This document shows, in pieces, positions 58,370-64,000 of a stretch of DNA of 64,000 nucleotides (its first letter is position 1; each line of letters opens with the position of its first letter). The translations under genes and the position numbers were made by a program. Origin of the DNA: Bacillota bacterium (GTDB lineage Bacteria; Bacillota; Negativicutes; Sporomusales; CTSoil-080); contig JAGGAC010000001.1 in NCBI GenBank assembly GCA_017889635.1, forward strand, positions 124,001 to 188,000. The letters run 5' to 3'. The notes below the pieces were generated by a model that worked only from the letters and a program-made list of their open reading frames with translations, did no database searches and was not told where the DNA came from.

Positions 58370-58945
58370 GTGAGAGAGATTGAGAAAGTGATCAGAGAAA
58401 AATGGTTTAAAGATCATATAGCTACATTAACTCAGCATGGAGATTTACAAGTACTGGATTGGGGAAGGCCAGATAGTATTACACTTTATTGCCGTTATGT
58501 TTTTGATGGATCGAAGATGTACATATCTGGTGATATAGGAGAAGCGGTATTTAATTTAACATGGAAGGCTGGAGTTCATACCTTTGATGATGTTAATATT
58601 GGATATTTCAAAAGTAAAATGAGCGCATTCTGCGACGAAAAGATAGACTTTGATTCGGATGAAGCGGTAAAGGGCTTGCGTGAGTGGCTAAAACGATTAA
58701 GAAAAGATCAAATCGATTATGACCACGACCAAATGAAAGACTTATTTGATTTAGCTAGGGGGTGCGAAAATAGGCAACAGTGGGGTTGGAGGTTACAAGA
58801 TCACAGGTATTACTTTATAGAAGAACTTGACCGTGACTATTGGGAATGGATTTACTCGGTTGGAGACGTGATTCCAGCAAGGGTATACGCTTATTTGATC
58901 GGCTTAAAAATGGCATCGGAGCAACTTAGGGAGGCAGTAGCATGA
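58370..58945 (+). CDS. Uncharacterised phage protein, 191 aa
   Basis: The GTG at 58370 follows GGAGGGG. The product (REIEKVIREKWFKDHIATLT, FDGSKMYISGDIGEAVFNLT, HTFDDVNIGYFKSKMSAFCD) is a soluble alpha/beta protein with a Trp-rich C-terminal part. I recognise similar proteins in Firmicute prophages but no function. The stop overlaps the next start as ATGA. Confidence 0.6.
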   Translation: MREIEKVIREKWFKDHIATLTQHGDLQVLDWGRPDSITLYCRYVFDGSKMYISGDIGEAVFNLTWKAGVHTFDDVNIGYFKSKMSAFCDEKIDFDSDEAVKGLREWLKRLRKDQIDYDHDQMKDLFDLARGCENRQQWGWRLQDHRYYFIEELDRDYWEWIYSVGDVIPARVYAYLIGLKMASEQLREAVA

Positions 58946-59100
58946 GAGAGATTAGCACAAAGGATAAATTGCGGCTCGGTCAGGCGATATGGGACGTATT
59001 TGGAGATAACGGTAATTGCCCACTATTTGATGATTGCCCTGATTGCCCGTTAGACAAAGTTTGCCAGATGGCAATAGATATTGAAGGTGATAGCAAATGA
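58942..59100 (+). CDS. Small Cys-rich phage protein, 52 aa
   Basis: An ATGA overlap at both ends (58942 and 59097) ties this short gene to its neighbours. The product MREISTKDKLRLGQAIWDVF, then CPLFDDCPDCPLDKVC has five Cys in a metal-binding-like pattern. It begins with the same MREI as its neighbour, suggesting a shared site (GGGAGGC). The family is unknown. Confidence 0.55.
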   Translation: MREISTKDKLRLGQAIWDVFGDNGNCPLFDDCPDCPLDKVCQMAIDIEGDSK

Positions 59101-59492
59101 GAGAGATAAAGTTCAGGGGATTAAGCATAGATGATCACAGATGGCATTATGGGGATATTGCACATCATGATGGGAAAGTGTCGTATATTGGACAACATCC
59201 GGCAGATGGTTCGATGGTCTGCATTGATTTACAGCCTGAAACTGTGGACCAGTATACCGGGCTGAGAGATAAAAACGGCGTTGAGATTTACGAGGGCGAT
59301 ATTGTTACTATGGGCGATGGGAAAGTTCCAACATTGGTTTTCTGGGATGAAAATGATATTACTTTTAAATTCAAAAACCTTAAACGGAACGAAGTCCATG
59401 ATATTAGCAAATATTCATTACGGTTTTTAGGGGAAGTAGTCGGCAATATATACGATAATCCAGAGCTATTAGAAGGTGATAGCAATGGATGA
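59097..59492 (+). CDS. YopX family phage protein
   Basis: This 131-residue protein starts MREIKFRGLSIDDHRWHYGD and has VDQYTGLRDKNGVEIYEGDI, the YopX signature, then LGEVVGNIYDNPELL. YopX proteins are common in Bacillus and Clostridium prophages; their function is not established. Confidence 0.88.
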   Translation: MREIKFRGLSIDDHRWHYGDIAHHDGKVSYIGQHPADGSMVCIDLQPETVDQYTGLRDKNGVEIYEGDIVTMGDGKVPTLVFWDENDITFKFKNLKRNEVHDISKYSLRFLGEVVGNIYDNPELLEGDSNG

Positions 59493-59574
59493 CTGCAAGG
59501 CGGCGTGTGTAGCTGATGGGGAATTGTGCCAGTGGTTTTATGTGTGTAGCAAAGGGGGCGCGGACAATGGCTAA
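59485..59574 (+). CDS. Small Cys-rich phage peptide, 29 aa
   Basis: ATG 59485 after GAAGGTG; MDDCKAACVADGELCQWFYV then CSKGGADNG. Overlaps both neighbours by 8 bp each. Coding is suggested by the coupling, not by homology. Confidence 0.4.
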   Translation: MDDCKAACVADGELCQWFYVCSKGGADNG

Positions 59575-59866
59575 GATAACGGCTGATGAGGCCAGAACAA
59601 AGTTGATGAATCATAACCCGCGAGTGATATATAACGCTCACGCACAAGAAGACCAGATTATTAATTCTATATGGGATTTTGATGCAAAAGATATAGCAGA
59701 CCTAATACGCGCACAGGATGATGCTCTTAATAAAGCAACAAAAATAATGGGCAGAGAGTGTCCAGCAGATTGTGGATTAAAACAATGTGGTTGTGCAACA
59801 TCTGGAACATCTGCGACAAAAAAAGTAAGACAATGCTGGATCGATTATTGGTTAGAGGGGCGGTAA
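59567..59866 (+). CDS. Uncharacterised phage protein, 99 aa
   Basis: ATG 59567 follows AAGGGGGCG. The product AKITADEARTKLMNHNPRVI, AQEDQIINSIWDFDAKDIAD, then CPADCGLKQCGCATSG is helical with a Cys-rich tail that may bind metal. No family is known to me. Confidence 0.5.
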   Translation: MAKITADEARTKLMNHNPRVIYNAHAQEDQIINSIWDFDAKDIADLIRAQDDALNKATKIMGRECPADCGLKQCGCATSGTSATKKVRQCWIDYWLEGR

Positions 59867-59869
59867 GTA

Positions 59870-60094
59870 ATGGCTTTTACTGGATTAGTCAATATTGTAA
59901 AACGGAAAAAGCTTTTGCATTGCGGATTTAAAGTTAGACTGGGCGGCGATGTTAAAATCGCAAGCGTTTGCAATAATACATGGAATCTAGCAGATGAGGT
60001 TTATGAGGATATTTCATCGTCGGTTACTTGCAAGCGTTGTAAAAAGATACTGGAAAAAGCAGACGAGGATGGTTGCGTAAGAAAGGGGCGGTAG
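59870..60094 (+). CDS. Small zinc-ribbon phage protein, 74 aa
   Basis: The start follows GAGGGGCGG. Two Cys pairs (LHCGFKVRLGGDV and TCKRCKKILEKAD) suggest a zinc ribbon. It precedes two frameshifted genes. The family is unknown. Confidence 0.5.
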   Translation: MAFTGLVNIVKRKKLLHCGFKVRLGGDVKIASVCNNTWNLADEVYEDISSSVTCKRCKKILEKADEDGCVRKGR

Positions 60095-60096
60095 CG

Positions 60097-60177
60097 ATGG
60101 GCAAACGTACACATATATGGGAATACGAAAACAAGGCAGGAGCTGTCGCCGTTAAATGTGCAAAAATGCGGAGTTGA
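60097..60177 (+). CDS. 5' part of a frame-split gene, 26 aa
   Basis: ATG 60097 lies after GAAAGGGGCGG. It reads MGKRTHIWEYENKAGAVAVK then CAKMRS and stops. If one A is removed from the A5 run at 60162-60166, the frame continues into the next gene and gives KCAKCGVDPILG, a CxxC knuckle. So this is probably the start of the gene at 60158, split by a 1-bp indel or by +1 frameshifting. Confidence 0.5.
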   Translation: MGKRTHIWEYENKAGAVAVKCAKMRS

Positions 60178-60541
60178 TCCTATACTTGGGTATCAACTTT
60201 TAGGGGATGAAGTTACAGCATTACGCCAGCAGTTACGGCAGGAACAGGCAGATTGCGCGGCTCTGCGTTGGGTTATGAGTGTTTATTTTAAATGGCATGT
60301 ACCTGCGTTTGTTGTAAAGTCGGCTACTTACCGAAAGGTTATGGAAGTTCTTGAATCAACAACAGCCGGAGCCGACCTTCTTGCCAAGATTGAGCAGTTA
60401 GAGCGTGAGAATAAGGCGTTGCGGTGCTGCGGGAATTGCCAGCATTGTAAATGGGTATATGGGAAAGCAAGATGTAATGAAAATTGCGATGTTGACCGTT
60501 CGGGGTGGCAACTAGCTGAAAGGCTGGTGAGTAAATGCTGA
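60158..60541 (+). CDS. Coiled-coil, Cys-rich phage protein (3' part of a frame-split gene)
   Basis: The nominal GTG start has no well-placed Shine-Dalgarno site, so translation alone is doubtful. The product has a coiled coil (LLGDEVTALRQQLRQEQADC), a helical middle and a CCGNCQHCKWVYGKARCNEN cluster. With the 60097 frame it would be a 147-residue protein. The C-terminal Cys cluster may bind Zn. No family is recognised. Confidence 0.5.
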   Translation: MQKCGVDPILGYQLLGDEVTALRQQLRQEQADCAALRWVMSVYFKWHVPAFVVKSATYRKVMEVLESTTAGADLLAKIEQLERENKALRCCGNCQHCKWVYGKARCNENCDVDRSGWQLAERLVSKC

Positions 60542-60690
60542 TTGGTTACGGTAAAAACCATGAATTGATAAAAGCAATGCTTAAAAATGAGGAATCGAAG
60601 GATACGGATATTTGCCTCATGTGCGGGCAAGAGATACCTAAATCTAAACCAGTAATATTCACACTAAAAAGGCTGGTGAGCAAGGGTTGA
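60535..60690 (+). CDS. Small zinc-finger-like phage protein, 51 aa
   Basis: ATG 60535 overlaps the previous stop by 7 bp, with AAAGGCTGGTGAG before it. The product MLIGYGKNHELIKAMLKNEE, then CLMCGQEIPKSKPVIFTLKR has one CxxC. Coupled by TTGA to the next gene. Confidence 0.45.
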   Translation: MLIGYGKNHELIKAMLKNEESKDTDICLMCGQEIPKSKPVIFTLKRLVSKG

Positions 60691-60860
60691 AAGTTAAATT
60701 TATACCTACACACGAATCGAAGAGCCAAAAATTGTTACGTTTACTGCGTGAAAATGATATATCCCCGGTTGAGGCTTTGGGCTTACTAGAAGAGCCGATG
60801 GCCCAACCCAAAAGATATGAAATAGTGGAAACGTGGCGAAGGGCTGGTGAGCAAGGGTGA
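60687..60860 (+). CDS. Small phage protein, 57 aa
   Basis: TTG start overlaps the previous stop. The product MKVKFIPTHESKSQKLLRLL, then NDISPVEALGLLEEPMAQPK is helical. AAGGCTGGTGAGCAAGGG recurs before this and the next gene, a repeated ribosome-site motif. The family is unknown. Confidence 0.4.
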   Translation: MKVKFIPTHESKSQKLLRLLRENDISPVEALGLLEEPMAQPKRYEIVETWRRAGEQG

Positions 60861-61263
60861 ATAGTGAATCGTTTGAACTTTTTGAAGCTATTAAATTGAT
60901 AAAAAAGATTTATCAGAGTTACGGGCAGAAAAAGCCAGAGCCGATAATGCAGAGGCTGAACTAGATACTGCGCAAAAAATTGGACAGTTAAACATTGAAA
61001 ATGAGGAAGAAATAGACATTTTGAAGGCGAAGGTAAAAGTGCTGGTTGGGGCATTGGAAGAAGTTGAAAGGCGATTAGCAAAGGCATACGAAACCATGAA
61101 TTTATTTGCTAGTGGTGAAACTATGAAAACATATCGCAGGATAGAACCTACAGACATATTAATCGAAGTATATCAAGGACTTGCGCCGCTTGTCCAAAGT
61201 GTTAGCGAAGCCCTAGCCAAAGCGAAGGAGGCCGATCAAAATGAGCAGAGAGAAGACCGTTGA
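60857..61263 (+). CDS. Coiled-coil phage protein split at a slippery A AAA AAG site
   Basis: The zero frame (GTG 60857) reads MNSESFELFEAIKLIKK and then a short tail to a stop at 60962. At 60901-60907 there is A AAA AAG in the correct phase (ATA AAA AAG). A -1 slip leads to DLSELRAEKARADNAEAELD and on to QREDR at 61263, 135 residues in all, a long coiled coil. Without slipping, the long part has no good start before 61021, and a stop precedes it. A lost A in the run is the plain alternative. The function is unknown. Confidence 0.6.
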
Positions 61264-61573
61264 TGAAGTCAGAGAGCAATTTTTAGAGTATGTTGTTGCA
61301 TTAATTAATTACTGGGATAAAAGCGTTGAAGGCACAGCTAGATACAAATTAGAAGGATTAGCGCATTCTTTACTGTCTACTTTGGATGGTTGCTCTAGTG
61401 GTTTACCGAGATTTATTGTTGCTCCTTACCCACATCCTGACGACAAACAATTTTGTATAGAGATTGGCGATGACTATTATGCTGAAAACAATAGCAAAAT
61501 TAAATGCGATATTGCCGGTGGATTGCATGAACAGCTTTGCCGCTATCTTAAAGCAAAGGAGTCCAAGCCGTGA
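61241..61573 (+). CDS. Uncharacterised phage protein, 110 aa
   Basis: The start overlaps the previous gene by 23 bp, after AAGGAGGCC. The product begins SREKTVDEVREQFLEYVVAL and has a soluble alpha/beta middle (LPRFIVAPYPHPDDKQFCIE). No family is recognised. It overlaps the next start by 4 bp. Confidence 0.5.
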   Translation: MSREKTVDEVREQFLEYVVALINYWDKSVEGTARYKLEGLAHSLLSTLDGCSSGLPRFIVAPYPHPDDKQFCIEIGDDYYAENNSKIKCDIAGGLHEQLCRYLKAKESKP

Positions 61574-62016
61574 GTAGGGATGATATTTTGGCAATGAAGC
61601 CAGGTAATGAGTTAAATGCGCTTGTGGCCGAGAAGATTATGGGATGGGAATGGCATGATAGAGAGTGGTCAGGTGGACCTAAATTCAGCCCGATGTTATG
61701 CAGACCTAATTCATGCATTGGACCACAAGCGATACCAGATTACAGCACAGATATTGCGACGGCATGGGAAGTAGTTCAGGTAATGCCACAACCTTTTATG
61801 ATTCAAAAATCATATGAAAAAGAATTTTACGAAGAAGAATACGACAAGAACGGGACAATTGGTTTTGAGATTAATTGGTGTGATAAAGGATACTGCGGTA
61901 TAGATTATTGCATGGCACAAGAATGTGTTAATAAAAAAATATGGTGCAAAACCGCGCCGGAGGCAATATGCAAGGCTGCGCTATTGGCTGTAATGGGGGA
62001 CAAGGTTATTGACTAA
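61570..62016 (+). CDS. Phage ABA-sandwich-like protein
   Basis: This 148-residue protein starts MSRDDILAMKPGNELNALVA then MGWEW, with DYSTDIATAWEVVQVM and the final TAPEAICKAALLAVMGD. That LNxLVAxxxxG...YSTDIxxAWEV...APxAICxAAL pattern is the phage ABA-sandwich domain. The function is unknown. Confidence 0.8.
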   Translation: MSRDDILAMKPGNELNALVAEKIMGWEWHDREWSGGPKFSPMLCRPNSCIGPQAIPDYSTDIATAWEVVQVMPQPFMIQKSYEKEFYEEEYDKNGTIGFEINWCDKGYCGIDYCMAQECVNKKIWCKTAPEAICKAALLAVMGDKVID

Positions 62017-62101
62017 CACACTATACTATCTGCTATGCACTCCGGTAGGTTGGCTGGTGCTGATCGGAGCCGGGGTGCTGGCGGTAGTAGCAATAAAATA
62101 G
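62009..62101 (+). CDS. Putative small membrane peptide, 30 aa
   Basis: A TTG start (62009) overlaps the previous stop. MTNTLYYLLCTPVGWLVLIG then AGVLAVVAIK is one membrane helix. GGGGGA lies 8 bp upstream. It is similar in size and type to the peptide at 48861. It could be a small holin-like or membrane effector peptide, unproven. Confidence 0.45.
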   Translation: MTNTLYYLLCTPVGWLVLIGAGVLAVVAIK

Positions 62102-62150
62102 ATAAGGGGCGGCTGAATAAGCTGCCCTACACGTGTGGGGAGGGGCAAAT

Positions 62151-62498
62151 ATGAAAAGCTGTATAGCAAGTGATAGTTACGAAGGGGTATTTGTGTACTA
62201 TCAGGATGAGATAGAACGCGATGAAGCGTTAGAATATGCAAAAGATGAAATCAAAGATTGGGAGGAAAAGGGCAAGAGGCTGGAGAGTGTTAGCCTTAGT
62301 TTAGATAATGAGGATGTTGTAATTACAGCAAGAGAATGGTCACATATACGGCGTATAAGGCGCATCACCGGCTACTTGAGCGAGGTAACAAATTTCAACG
62401 ATGCCAAACGCGCTGAGCTGAGCGACCGGACAAACAATGATAATCAAGAGTACAATTATCCGAGTGACAGAGAAAGATATTTAAATAAAATGCTTTGA
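62151..62498 (+). CDS. Phage protein with NrdD-like C-terminal motif, 115 aa
   Basis: ATG 62151 follows GGGGAGGGG. The C-terminal half, RRITGYLSEVTNFNDAKRAE then LSDR, resembles the RVTGYL...FN.AK..E...R segment near the end of anaerobic ribonucleotide reductases (NrdD). The N-terminal half is acidic and helical. It lacks the radical Gly and catalytic domains, so it cannot be an active reductase; similar phage proteins exist. The role is unknown. Confidence 0.6.
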   Translation: MKSCIASDSYEGVFVYYQDEIERDEALEYAKDEIKDWEEKGKRLESVSLSLDNEDVVITAREWSHIRRIRRITGYLSEVTNFNDAKRAELSDRTNNDNQEYNYPSDRERYLNKML

Positions 62499-62518
62499 TT
62501 TTGTGGGGAGGGGTTAGG

Positions 62519-63001
62519 ATGGGAGCAGCATTAAAAATAAACTACCAGGACGAGAACAAACAGGCGGCAAAGTGGCTTTTGGAGTACCCCGAACGTAGAC
62601 AGGCTTATTTAGAGAGAATGAACAGTATTCAATTCCTGGGGGCAGTGGTATGCGATGGTATGCCACATGGTACAGATACAGGCAGACCGGCAGAAAAGAA
62701 GGGCATAAGGTTAGCTGATTTAGACTATGACAAACGATGGATTATAGCTATTGAGATGGCAGAGCAGACATTAAGCCGGAGAAAGCGAGCCTTTTTAGAC
62801 ATACGGCGCATGGCTGAATTAGTGAAAACATCTACAGGTGGTAGGCCGGGGTGGATAGATTACACGATGTCCCGGTATTCGGATTGGCATGAGAGGGAAT
62901 ATGGCTATTGCAATATACCAACTAGACAGACCTTTTATAAATGGTGGGATGAGATGGTTAATATTGTGGTAAGGATAGCAATTCGACAGAGTTGTTTATA
63001 A
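62519..63001 (+). CDS. Uncharacterised phage protein, 160 aa
   Basis: ATG 62519 follows GGGGAGGGG. The protein is Lys/Arg/Trp-rich and helical: YQDENKQAAKWLLEYPERRQ, WIIAIEMAEQTLSRRKRAFL, IDYTMSRYSDWHEREYGYCN and a basic C-terminus. It is the last gene before a 200-bp gap with RNA-like hairpins. It could be an ArpU-like late regulator, but that is only a positional guess. Confidence 0.5.
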   Translation: MGAALKINYQDENKQAAKWLLEYPERRQAYLERMNSIQFLGAVVCDGMPHGTDTGRPAEKKGIRLADLDYDKRWIIAIEMAEQTLSRRKRAFLDIRRMAELVKTSTGGRPGWIDYTMSRYSDWHEREYGYCNIPTRQTFYKWWDEMVNIVVRIAIRQSCL

Positions 63002-63199
63002 AAATACTTTTGTAATTTACCAAAGTCCTAATTTACCGTGGTACTATGATAGTGTGCAGAAGCACAAATAATAGACCTTGGACCAGGTCTAGTTCTTGCA
63101 AAGCGGCCATGTTGTATTCTTAGGCCGCTAATTTTTAAAGTAGAGCCTGACAGCTTATGTTGTTGGGCTTTTATAATGCCTAAAAATAGGGGTGATTAT
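63002..63199 (+). promoter_or_regulatory. Intergenic region with hairpins and a terminator
   Basis: A palindrome ACTATGATAGT is near 63044-63054. Then AGACCT/AGGTCT (63073-63090) and AGCGGCC/GGCCGCT (63102-63129) with tail AATTTTTAAAG. The last is a terminator-like hairpin. This could end the early operon and start a late one, or encode a small RNA. No protein is encoded. Confidence 0.5.
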
Positions 63200-63373
63200 A
63201 TGCCGACTGTAAAATGCGATAAACGGGATTGCGAGAGACAAGGGACGGATGTGTGCATGGCACCGAGGATTGCACTTACAAAGGGGAAATGTGATATGTA
63301 CCAACCTGATCGGCAGACCGCGCTTAATCATGAGCCGGTGCGCAGTGGCAAGAGGGGCAGGGTGCTAAGATGA
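63200..63373 (+). CDS. Small Cys-rich phage protein, 57 aa
   Basis: ATG 63200 follows AGGGGTG. PTVKCDKRDCERQGTDVCMA then CDMYQ has four or five Cys in a DUF1540-like spacing. It overlaps the next gene as ATGA. Confidence 0.55.
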   Translation: MPTVKCDKRDCERQGTDVCMAPRIALTKGKCDMYQPDRQTALNHEPVRSGKRGRVLR

Positions 63374-63480
63374 GGCTGTTATGCTGGTTGGGCTGGCACA
63401 AGTGGCTAACATATTTCGGGATGAGATTCTGCGACAGGTGCGGTAAAAAGCAATATAAGCGATATGGTATATGGTCATGA
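63370..63480 (+). CDS. Small zinc-finger phage protein, 36 aa
   Basis: ATGA overlaps at both ends. The product MRLLCWLGWHKWLTYFGMRF then CDRCGKKQYKRYG has one CxxC and is Trp-rich; CWLGWHKW is like zinc-knuckle phage peptides. Unknown function. Confidence 0.5.
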   Translation: MRLLCWLGWHKWLTYFGMRFCDRCGKKQYKRYGIWS

Positions 63481-63719
63481 TACCAAAGCCACGCAGGGTA
63501 GTGGATAAAAAGCTAATACAGCGTATACATGAGATCGGCTGCTGCGAATATTGCGGGAGCCGTTTTAATTTGCAGGTGCATCATATCAAGAGCCGGGGCA
63601 GCGGAGGCCATGATGTGCCGGAGAATCTTATATTGTTGTGCTATGTGTGCCATAACAAGGTACACGCTGGCAATATAGGCCGGGATAAGTTGAGAGAGAT
63701 TGTGAGGGATAGACAATGA
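63477..63719 (+). CDS. HNH endonuclease
   Basis: ATG 63477 overlaps the previous stop. The 80-residue protein has the zinc ribbon pair CCEYCGSRFNLQVHHIKSRG and CYVCHNKVHAGNIGR, with the HNH residues in HHI, N of PENLI and the last His in NKVH. In phages, a small HNH nuclease next to terminase aids DNA packaging; terminase may lie just beyond the window. Confidence 0.92.
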   Translation: MIPKPRRVVDKKLIQRIHEIGCCEYCGSRFNLQVHHIKSRGSGGHDVPENLILLCYVCHNKVHAGNIGRDKLREIVRDRQ

Positions 63720-63922
63720 AATGGCTTAAAGATTTTATTTGGTTTGTGATAGCGTCGTATGGATTTATGGTTGGACATAGGGGGATTAATTTTTGGGTTA
63801 CTCTTGTCCCCAAAGGTATATGGTTTTGCAAACAGCAGCACGCATGGAGGAAACTTACACCTAAACAACGCGAAGCATGGTATTTGTCGGGCGAGGGAAG
63901 GACAATTGACATTGTATGCTAA
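63716..63922 (+). CDS. Phage membrane-associated protein, 68 aa
   Basis: ATGA overlap with the HNH gene. MKWLKDFIWFVIASYGFMVG has one membrane-like segment; then WVTLVPKGIWFCKQQHAWRK. Unknown family. Confidence 0.5.
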   Translation: MKWLKDFIWFVIASYGFMVGHRGINFWVTLVPKGIWFCKQQHAWRKLTPKQREAWYLSGEGRTIDIVC

Positions 63923-64000
63923 CAGCGACTGAGAGAGCCGAACGCGACCCGGCAGCATTACAGCGGGCATTATTAGAGATTGAACAAGCGATAGCAGAGC
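63916..64000 (+). CDS. Partial phage gene at right edge
   Basis: ATG 63916 overlaps the previous stop (ATGCTAA). It reads MLTATERAERDPAALQRALL then EIEQAIAE and runs off the edge. The charged helical start could be a small terminase subunit or regulator; the rest is needed. Confidence 0.45.
   Translation, partial: MLTATERAERDPAALQRALLEIEQAIAE

Larger units (their letters stand above)
47222..64000. mobile_element. Prophage-like element, left end (continues beyond window)
   Basis: The element begins at the junction with ykuD and runs to the right edge. It has a large serine recombinase, a lysogeny cassette, a CI/Cro-like divergent switch with three operators, a DNA replication and recombination module, and an HNH nuclease near the edge. 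Terminase, capsid, tail and lysis genes are expected to the right but are not seen. So it could be a full prophage or a mobile island with phage functions. It is the only clearly foreign block in the window. Confidence 0.88.

Noticed and set aside
47222-64000. Retron, diversity-generating retroelement or known defence island in the prophage
   Set aside because: I found no reverse transcriptase, template/variable repeat or recognisable defence gene in the part seen.

Overview
The window looks like the chromosome of a spore-forming diderm Firmicute (class Negativicutes, Sporomusaceae-like: Sporomusa/Pelosinus/Propionispora type). Three things point there. There is an SLH-domain porin of the OmpM type (32858-34129), a small beta-barrel protein ending in Phe (6162-6671) and a CsgG/FlgT/LPP20 envelope trio (1-2951), all of which imply an outer membrane. 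There are endospore genes (yabG and two SPOCS/DUF3794 proteins, 43500-46111). The regulation is typically Firmicute (T-box, CcpN/PpsR/PpdK). The species cannot be fixed from sequence alone.

Layout of the host part (1-47150). 1-7.3 kb is an envelope region: the CsgG/FlgT/LPP20 operon on the minus strand, then small exported proteins on the plus strand, with a dead IS30-type transposase between them. 7.3-16.3 kb holds a MarR/MFS pair, serC, an epimerase, a tRNA-Thr, a VOC protein, a LysR regulator and a UPF0016 cation transporter behind a yybP-ykoY-type Mn riboswitch. 16.3-20.5 kb is the ccpN-ppsR-ppdK carbon-switch operon. 20.8-30.4 kb has a DUF2225 protein, a MenG/UbiE methyltransferase, serA plus DUF1015 behind a serine T-box with two antiterminator/terminator units, a thioredoxin-reductase-like flavoprotein without a recognisable NADPH site, a YkvI-type membrane protein, a family-4 uracil-DNA glycosylase and serS. 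30.5-32.5 kb is the amtB-glnK nitrogen operon with a hairpin-rich leader. 32.8-43.3 kb holds the OmpM porin, an MFS carrier, a GltD/NfnB-like flavoprotein, a membrane protein, an HD protein, a YabE-like 3D/G5 protein, rnmV-rsmA and a glycosyltransferase. 43.5-47.15 kb is the spore cluster followed by a HipA_2-type kinase.

From about 47.22 kb to the right edge the window is a prophage or prophage-like element. Its first gene is a large serine recombinase. The element has split an L,D-transpeptidase (YkuD) gene: only the 3' end with the catalytic SNGC motif remains, at 47104-47225, and the 5' half must lie beyond the window. The element has a minus-strand cassette of membrane, lipo- and exported proteins (49165-50744), several candidate single-TM peptides, a CI/Cro-like divergent switch with three operators (51473-52230), and then a long plus-strand early operon. 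That operon carries a Sak4-like ATPase, a DnaD-like replisome organiser, a DnaB-like helicase, RusA, DUF3310, YopX, an ABA-sandwich protein, many Cys-rich micro-ORFs and an HNH nuclease, mostly joined by ATGA or TTGA overlaps. Two neighbouring genes there (60097-60541 and 60857-61263) are split at poly-A tracts, the second exactly at an in-phase A AAA AAG slippery heptamer.

The most interesting hypothesis is that the serine-recombinase element interrupting ykuD, next to sporulation genes, works like skin or SPbeta: excision in the mother cell would restore a cell-wall enzyme gene.
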